From NCBI GenBank assembly GCA_001824635.1, contig MHYB01000052.1:1514-19353 (forward strand): DNA of 17,840 bases, read 5' to 3'. Under the pieces are notes generated by a model. The model did not search any database and was not told where the DNA came from. It was given only the letters and a program-made list of their open reading frames with translations. This document shows, piece by piece, positions 13,335 through 17,840 of this stretch. The DNA is from Planctomycetes bacterium GWF2_50_10. GTDB taxonomy: Bacteria; Planctomycetota; Phycisphaerae; Sedimentisphaerales; GWF2-50-10. The stretch's first letter is position 1, and each line of letters begins with the position of its first letter. The position numbers and the translations under genes were made by a program.

Positions 13335-14381
13335 TCACGGAAAAACAGTCAGGCCCATGTCCTTTGCCTCTGCTTTGATACATTTCATCAATATCGGCAT
13401 GTGTTTGGCAGGGATTATAGGGCCGTCATTGCCATTTGGGTATATCGCATCAAGGCACTGCTCATTGGCAAGTCCATGCCCAGTTACTTGTAAATCAAAC
13501 TTGAAGCCGTATTTTTTGGCTATATCCATCCTGGGCACCGGGTATCGCACTGGTTTGGCCGACGGGCAAATGTCCGGAACCAGGCACGGCGATACATACC
13601 CGTCATCCAGCCCAAGATCAAAATTCCGCAGCAGAATATGCACATCCACTGATCCAGTAAACCATTTGCCCCGCATTTTTTCCGACGCATAATACGCAAC
13701 GCTCGCGGGCTGGCAGCCCAGCGTTTTGAGTTCATCTCTAAGCACTGCCGTCATATCGTCATTAAAGTTGGTGTCAGGATGCCTTATAGCCTTTGCCCCT
13801 AAGATCGTGCCCAGCAGGTTGGAATATGAATCCTCCCACGAAAAAGCCGACTGGAACTGGGGAACAACGACAAATGCCTTCTGGCCGAACCACGTCAGCA
13901 CTTCATGCCAGCTTACCATTTGCCATGTGCAATACTGTGATGCGTCCAGAGCAACTTCATCGATCACCCTCTTACGTCTGGATTCAGACCAGCTCTTAAA
14001 TCCTGGCGGATATGACACACGGACACTAAATGTTGAACTATCGGTATTGAGCTTGAAATCGAAGTCCGTATCCCCGTTTTCAAGACGCTTTGTGATCTTA
14101 TTATAAAGGTAAAATACATTATCTGCCGCTATTCTCAGGTGGGCTATGTCGATATGACCGCCTTTACAGGTATAGGCGATCCCGTCTTTTTCACCGACAA
14201 ATGATCCGAAATTGTGGTTTCCAAGCTCTTTTCCGTCAACAAAGTTAACCTTAATTGTGGAACTGGCATAACTGCCCGGCCGTGCCCGCGGATGGTTTGT
14301 TACAGTGCAGCCGGCAAAAAACAGCAGTGAAACTGCGGAAATGGCAAGAAAACTCATGCCAGGATAAAGCGATTTATTCAT
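13335..14381 (-). CDS. DUF4056-like lipoprotein
   Basis: A 348-residue protein with a lipoprotein signal peptide, lipobox F-A-G-C25. The mature part contains GIAYTCKGGHIDIAHLRIAADNV and FSWEDSYSNLLGTILGAKA, which I recognise as the hallmark segments of DUF4056, a family found in planctomycetes and Gammaproteobacteria with no known activity. Further conserved-looking stretches are ASQYCTWQMVSWHEVLTWFGQ and FTGSVDVHILLRN. Histidines and acidic residues around IDIAHLR could be functional but nothing is proven. AGAGGA 3 bases before the ATG is a close but usable ribosome site. The gene is monocistronic, with its own promoter and terminator. Confidence is high that it is a real lipoprotein, moderate for the family name. 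Confidence 0.75.
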   Translation of the reverse strand: MNKSLYPGMSFLAISAVSLLFFAGCTVTNHPRARPGSYASSTIKVNFVDGKELGNHNFGSFVGEKDGIAYTCKGGHIDIAHLRIAADNVFYLYNKITKRLENGDTDFDFKLNTDSSTFSVRVSYPPGFKSWSESRRKRVIDEVALDASQYCTWQMVSWHEVLTWFGQKAFVVVPQFQSAFSWEDSYSNLLGTILGAKAIRHPDTNFNDDMTAVLRDELKTLGCQPASVAYYASEKMRGKWFTGSVDVHILLRNFDLGLDDGYVSPCLVPDICPSAKPVRYPVPRMDIAKKYGFKFDLQVTGHGLANEQCLDAIYPNGNDGPIIPAKHMPILMKCIKAEAKDMGLTVFP

Positions 14382-14414
14382 AATTCCTCTAAACTAATAC
14401 ACTACAAGAACGTA

Positions 14415-14442
14415 ACTATATAGATATATGTTCGTATCACAA
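14415..14442 (-). promoter_or_regulatory. Promoter for the DUF4056-like lipoprotein gene
   Basis: On the minus strand TTGTGA (14442-14437) and TATAGT (14420-14415) are spaced by 16 bases. A start near 14408 leaves about 27 bases of leader before the ATG at 14381. It is divergent from the ATPase promoter at 14539. Confidence 0.4.
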
Positions 14443-14538
14443 AGCCAGAATTCTAAATACAAAATACGCATTAACAAAATAATTCTATCCGGAATCCACA
14501 TCGGGACAAATCAAAGTTAAAATTGCTTGAAATATCCT

Positions 14539-14567
14539 TTGCCACTCGGCAGCCTCGGATATATAAT
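14539..14567 (+). promoter_or_regulatory. Promoter for the ATPase gene
   Basis: TTGCCA (14539-14544) and a perfect TATAAT (14562-14567) are separated by 17 bases. Transcription from about 14574 gives a short leader that carries AAGGA (14589-14593). Confidence 0.65.
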
Positions 14568-14599
14568 TTGCTTACTGCATTGTGTAATAAGGATTGTGT

Positions 14600-16186
14600 A
14601 TGTCTGTTTATACAGCAAGCACCATTGTTCAGCAAATGCCCAGCACTGAGCTGCTCTTTAGCCCAATAAGGCTAGGCTTGTTAATTGGCTGGGTATATGC
14701 CTGTCTTTATTTCGCCCAGCTTATCGAATTCGGCAATTTTGTCGAAAAACGCCATAAAGCAATAGTTAACCTCTTTTCGCTTTTCCTGGGCCCTATATTT
14801 TACATATTTTTTCTCTACCGCCAGAGTTTCGGCATAAATGCTTCTATGCCCAACCTCAAATTCATCGATAAACTCAAACGGTTCATTGGCACAGCTTCTG
14901 CTGGTTTCAAAGGCATAGGATTCATCGGCTCACGAAGCAGCGATTCAATAATTCTCCTCGATTCCAGCGGAAAAAGCCTTGCCGACCTCTACAGCCAAAG
15001 CGGAGATAAACAGCAGGCCAGAAACACCCTCAATGCGACCGAAACGCTCGTTGTCAGCGCCATAGACAGCCGCGCCAGCGATATCCTGATCGACCCAAAG
15101 GACAATGCAAATTATACGATCAGGTACCGCGTCGATGGAATGCTCCGGCTCGCCGATGAACTGCCCGCATCACAATGTGTTGCGATAGTAAACAGTATCA
15201 AAGCCGTTTCCGGCATGGATATCGCCGAAAAACGCCGTCCTCAGGACGGTGCGTTTACAGCAAAACGAGACGGGTACAATATTTCCTTCCGTGTCGCAAG
15301 TGCAGGCGTTCTCAACGGCGAAAAACTCGCAATAAGAATTCTTAACCAGCAGACCGGCTTGAAAACCCTCACCGATATCGGCGCAAACGAAAGGCAGACA
15401 AAGCAGCTTGAAATCGCCGTTGCCAAACCAAACGGCATGATCCTGATCTGCGGCCCAACAGGTTCAGGAAAGACCACAACGCTTTACGGAATGTTAAGCT
15501 GCATCGATTTCCTCCAGAGAAATGTCATAACTGTCGAAGATCCGATAGAGTACATCCTCCCCAACGCCAGCCAGATCGAGATCAACCCCAAGGCGGATAT
15601 CACCTTTGCAAAAACGCTCAGGAGCATGCTCCGGCAGGACCCTGATGTTATCTGCGTAGGCGAAATTCGCGACAATGAAACCGCCGGCATCGGCCTCCAG
15701 GCCGCCCAGACCGGCCACCTCGTCCTGGCCACCATTCACAGCAACAGCAACATTTCCGCCATCGTTCGACTCCTTGACCTTAATGTCACACCCATGCTCA
15801 TAGGCGCAGCCGTCTCAACAATCGTATCACAAAGGCTCGTTCGCGTGCTCTGCGATAACTGCAAAACACCAATGGAGCAAAGCGACAAACGCAGGGAGTT
15901 CTTCTACAAAAACAATCTCGATCCTTCCACTGTTTGCGTTCCTAATGGTTGCCAGCATTGCTCCAACACCGGCTTTTTCGGCCGAACCGGAATTTTCGAT
16001 GTTCTCGAAATGGACGACAATCTCAGGCAGACCATTACCACAGGCAAGGTCTCCGTTGTTGATTTCAAAGAAGCCGCCGCCAAACGCGGCGTGACAAACA
16101 TGCGAAAAGAAGGCATTCGCAAAGTCCTTGCCGGGATAACAACTATGGACGAAGTAATACGAGTCACAAATGAAACAGGCATTTAG
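14600..16186 (+). CDS. GspE/PilB-type secretion ATPase with membrane-anchored N-terminus
   Basis: A 528-residue hexameric-type ATPase of the T2SS/T4 pilus family. The motor domain is complete: Walker A GPTGSGKTTT (285-294), Asp box VITVEDPIEY (309-318), Walker B ICVGEIRD (351-358), His box AQTGHLVLATIHSN (369-382). There is a zinc site C418-x2-C421 with C451-x2-C454, as in GspE. The N2-like domain before it (about 145-260) has DSRASDILIDP and YRVDGMLR. What is odd is residues 1-80: instead of the usual soluble MshEN/GspE N1 domain there are two probable membrane helices (about 20-45 and 55-74). The ATG at 14600 is 6 bases from AAGGA; a TTG at 14594 would add only two residues. It drives assembly or retraction of a pilus or secretion pseudopilus; which system is unknown. 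A CvpA-like gene follows. Confidence 0.9.
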   Translation: MSVYTASTIVQQMPSTELLFSPIRLGLLIGWVYACLYFAQLIEFGNFVEKRHKAIVNLFSLFLGPIFYIFFLYRQSFGINASMPNLKFIDKLKRFIGTASAGFKGIGFIGSRSSDSIILLDSSGKSLADLYSQSGDKQQARNTLNATETLVVSAIDSRASDILIDPKDNANYTIRYRVDGMLRLADELPASQCVAIVNSIKAVSGMDIAEKRRPQDGAFTAKRDGYNISFRVASAGVLNGEKLAIRILNQQTGLKTLTDIGANERQTKQLEIAVAKPNGMILICGPTGSGKTTTLYGMLSCIDFLQRNVITVEDPIEYILPNASQIEINPKADITFAKTLRSMLRQDPDVICVGEIRDNETAGIGLQAAQTGHLVLATIHSNSNISAIVRLLDLNVTPMLIGAAVSTIVSQRLVRVLCDNCKTPMEQSDKRREFFYKNNLDPSTVCVPNGCQHCSNTGFFGRTGIFDVLEMDDNLRQTITTGKVSVVDFKEAAAKRGVTNMRKEGIRKVLAGITTMDEVIRVTNETGI

Positions 16187-16203
16187 AAAATACAGAACCG
16201 TAG

Positions 16204-16275
16204 GGTGGGCAAGTACTCTTGCCCACCATGAAAACCCAGTGCTCAAAGCGATTTGTCATCCCCGCGAAGGCGGGG
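16204..16275. repeat. REP-like hairpin pair between the ATPase and CvpA-like genes
   Basis: GGTGGGCAAG-TACT-CTTGCCCACC (16204-16227) is a perfect 10-bp stem, and CCCCGC-GAAG-GCGGGG (16260-16275) is a 6-bp stem inside the widespread 'TCATCCCCGCGAAGGCGGGG' type motif. Translated on the minus strand this gives the FWVPAFAGMT string familiar from spurious ORFs in many genomes. These are dispersed non-coding repeats, not genes. Confidence 0.7.
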
Positions 16276-16296
16276 ACCCAGAAATGATTGGCGTCA

Positions 16297-16316
16297 CGCA
16301 GCGACTCCACATTTTT
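16297..16316 (-). repeat. Dispersed 20-bp repeat, copy 2
   Basis: CGCAGCGACTCCACATTTTT is the exact reverse complement of 5339-5358. It is followed by AT-rich iterations (TTTTTGATTTTTGATT) reaching to the ribosome site of the CvpA-like gene. Confidence 0.7.
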
Positions 16317-16359
16317 GATTTTTGATTTTTTATATTTTATATTTTTCCAGGAGTTTAAA

Positions 16360-17007
16360 TTGTTCTTAGCGGGACTGGCATTAGCGATCATCGGCGCCGT
16401 TATTGGCTACCGTCGTGGCTTTTACGCCATGTGGGCAACCACATTCAACGTCATCGTTTCGATCTATATCGCAATAATGCTCACTCCCACGCTCTCAAGC
16501 AAATTTAACCTGCTCGGAAGCGGCTTCGGCAACGTCAACAACCCAACTTTCTGGTACATTTACGCCTGCTGCGTGGCCGCAACTGCCTTTCTAATATTCC
16601 TGATACTTGAAGTCATCGCAATGACCTATTTAACGGGAGCTTTCAATATAACCCTGCCCAGCATCTTTGAGAACCTCGGCGCATCAGGCTTGGGATTTCT
16701 AACAGGATATGTCAGTTGGGGCTTCATCTGCTTTGTAATTTTAATCATGCCGTTTTCACAGGACAGGCTGATAACAAAAGCCTTCACCGCCGATACTACC
16801 AGCCGCCAGATAAGCGCCCCAGCAATAAGTAAACTGCTAAATACAACCAATGTTTTTTCATGGCAGCCCAATTCCAAGCGCGTCAGCAATATCATCTCCT
16901 GGACCCTTGGCTGGCCCGAAGACCGCAGCGAACCAAACAATCTCCCCAAGCCAATAAAGTCAGACCCGAATTTCCAGGTGCCCGACGAAGACACGATCCA
17001 GATATGA
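16360..17007 (+). CDS. CvpA-like four-helix membrane protein
   Basis: A 215-residue protein starting at a TTG (16360) with AGGAG exactly 6 bases upstream. An upstream ATG at 16288 is rejected because it would translate the dispersed repeat. Four membrane segments are visible at about residues 2-20, 25-45, 63-90 and 108-132. The opening LALAIIGAVIGYRRGFYAMW matches the CvpA pattern (G...GyrrGf), and GLGFLTGYVSWGFICFVIL fits the last helix. A soluble tail of about 80 residues with TADTTSRQISAPAISKLL follows and ends acidic. CvpA proteins are linked to envelope homeostasis in other bacteria. Position after the ATPase suggests a shared operon and perhaps a shared envelope function, but the 173-base repeat-filled gap weakens this. 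Confidence 0.7.
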   Translation: MFLAGLALAIIGAVIGYRRGFYAMWATTFNVIVSIYIAIMLTPTLSSKFNLLGSGFGNVNNPTFWYIYACCVAATAFLIFLILEVIAMTYLTGAFNITLPSIFENLGASGLGFLTGYVSWGFICFVILIMPFSQDRLITKAFTADTTSRQISAPAISKLLNTTNVFSWQPNSKRVSNIISWTLGWPEDRSEPNNLPKPIKSDPNFQVPDEDTIQI

Positions 17008-17063
17008 CCTTGCGGTATTTAGAACATTTATTTGGAATTTAAACTCGTAACAGTTGAAAAAAA

Positions 17064-17414
17064 ATGCACGAAGCCTCAATAGCCCAGGCCATCCTCGACC
17101 AGGTCCTAAAAGCCCTCCCAGCCCCCGATTCGCGCGTAACCAAAATTTCCCTCATCGCAGGCCCATTCGCCGGAATCGAATTCGAAAGCCTCAACTTCTA
17201 TTTCGAAGAACTAAAAAAAGATACCCCCGCCGCCCCCGCTACCCTCGAAATGAAAACCCTCTCAGCTACCATCATTTGCACATCCTGCTCCCACCAGGAA
17301 GATTTCACCCCCGGCTCCGAGCTTAAAACAAAATGCCCAATATGCTCAGCCCCCAACCGCGTCACAGGCTCCAGCGATTTTTACATCGACTCCATCGAGG
17401 TCGAAGAGGAATAA
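17064..17414 (+). CDS. hypA: Hydrogenase/urease nickel metallochaperone HypA
   Basis: A 116-residue protein of normal HypA length. It begins MHEASIAQAIL, where His2 and Glu3 are the nickel-binding N-terminus. It has two zinc CxxC motifs, C72-x2-C75 and C91-x2-C94, and the segment ISLIAGPFAGIEFESLNFYFEEL. HypA delivers nickel to the large subunit of [NiFe] hydrogenase together with HypB. An alternative frame from 17054 is a shadow. There is no clear Shine-Dalgarno before the ATG, only an A run. The gene is 56 bases after the CvpA-like gene and 8 bases before an MFS gene. No other hyp or hydrogenase gene lies in the window. Confidence 0.9.
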   Translation: MHEASIAQAILDQVLKALPAPDSRVTKISLIAGPFAGIEFESLNFYFEELKKDTPAAPATLEMKTLSATIICTSCSHQEDFTPGSELKTKCPICSAPNRVTGSSDFYIDSIEVEEE

Positions 17415-17422
17415 CCACCCAC

Positions 17423-17840
17423 ATGCACAACGCAGAAAAAACCGCCCCCGTGCCCCGCGCCCGCGGCTTTGCCGCCCTTTGCGTCACATATTTCCTCAGC
17501 GTATTCACCAATAACTTCTTCAAACAATCCGTAATGCTCCTGGCCATCGCCGCCGGCCGCGAGCAGCTCCAGGTCTACGCCACAGTTCTCATTTATCTCC
17601 CTTTCCTGCTCTTCGCCGCCCCAGCCGGTTTTTTCGCCGACCGATTCGCAAAACGCACAGTCGTCATCTGGTGCAAAATTCTCGAACTTGCCGCCATGAT
17701 AGTCGCCGCTTTCGCCATCATGACCATGAACTGGTCCCTCATCCTTATTGTCCTCGCCGTCGAAGGCATCCAGTCCGCCCTCTTTAGCCCCGCAATCAAC
17801 GGAACTATACCCGCAATATTCGCCCCCGAACTCGTCACCA
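17423..17840 (+). CDS. MFS transporter, LplT-like (5' part only)
   Basis: An ATG at 17423, 8 bases after the hypA stop, opens a frame of 139 codons that runs off the right edge. The protein begins MHNAEKTAPVPRARGFAAL, then ALCVTYFLSVFTNNFFKQ, matching the 'f..NfNDNffKqal' opening of LplT-like lysophospholipid or Aas-associated MFS carriers. Next comes LPFLLFAAPAGFFADRFAKR, the conserved G-x-x-x-D-R-x-x-[KR]-R loop between helices 2 and 3, and EGIQSALFSPAINGTIPAI, like the SALFsPakyGiiPel motif of that subfamily. Four membrane segments are visible. In relatives the transporter is often fused to or followed by acyltransferases; the missing 3' end prevents checking. Confidence 0.82.
   Translation, partial: MHNAEKTAPVPRARGFAALCVTYFLSVFTNNFFKQSVMLLAIAAGREQLQVYATVLIYLPFLLFAAPAGFFADRFAKRTVVIWCKILELAAMIVAAFAIMTMNWSLILIVLAVEGIQSALFSPAINGTIPAIFAPELVT

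Noticed and set aside
16288..16359. Longer N-terminus of the CvpA-like protein from an upstream ATG
   Set aside because: The extra codons lie in the dispersed repeat and AT iterations; the TTG at 16360 has a perfectly spaced AGGAG.
16164..16391. A 75-codon minus-strand frame containing FWVPAFAGMT
   Set aside because: This string is the known translation of the CCCGCGAAGGCGGG dispersed repeat and is antisense to real genes at both ends.

Overview
The window looks like a chromosomal segment of a planctomycete, most likely of the Phycisphaerae/Sedimentisphaerales type. This is inferred from gene content, not from a marker gene. The main pointers are a secreted beta-helix protein with a dockerin-like calcium motif and the 'FAI.A..WL' signature, a secreted HAF-repeat protein, a DUF4056-type lipoprotein, and an ECF sigma factor next to a membrane protein with a pilin-like H-x-DG tail. 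TTG and GTG starts are frequent. No tRNA, rRNA or CRISPR array was seen.

Layout. 1-1331 (minus, runs off the left edge) is a secreted right-handed beta-helix protein that begins with GTG. 1332-1834 is a G-rich intergenic stretch holding a quadruplex motif and one copy of a 17-bp repeat. 1720-3528 is a small AT-rich island bounded by perfect 17-bp inverted copies of that repeat. It carries a strong promoter, a zinc-ribbon/DUF4145 protein, a two-helix membrane protein and a dead IS3 orfA fragment. 3674-5230 (minus) is citramalate synthase cimA. 5246-5553 is a hairpin-rich dispersed repeat. 5554-6407 (minus) is a pair of overlapping YkgJ-type CxxCxxCC proteins. 6680-8152 (plus) is the HAF-repeat protein, with its own promoter and terminator.

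8234-10852 (minus) is a tight housekeeping operon, ribE-pdxA-rsmA (riboflavin synthase, pyridoxal phosphate synthesis, 16S rRNA dimethylation). Divergent from it is a small helical lipoprotein (11016-11396). 11512-13151 (minus) is an ECF sigma factor translationally coupled to a probable membrane anti-sigma/pilin-like hybrid. 13335-14381 (minus) is a DUF4056-like lipoprotein. 14600-17007 (plus) is a secretion/pilus-type ATPase with an unusual membrane-anchored N-terminus, then a CvpA-like membrane protein, with REP-like repeats between them. The right end has hypA (nickel metallochaperone) and the start of an MFS transporter that runs off the edge.

Most of the window is ordinary core and envelope gene content. 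The best candidates for something undescribed are the repeat-bounded DUF4145/membrane-protein cassette, the membrane-anchored ATPase plus CvpA-like pair, and the sigma factor with its pilin-tailed partner. Functional roles for all three are inference.
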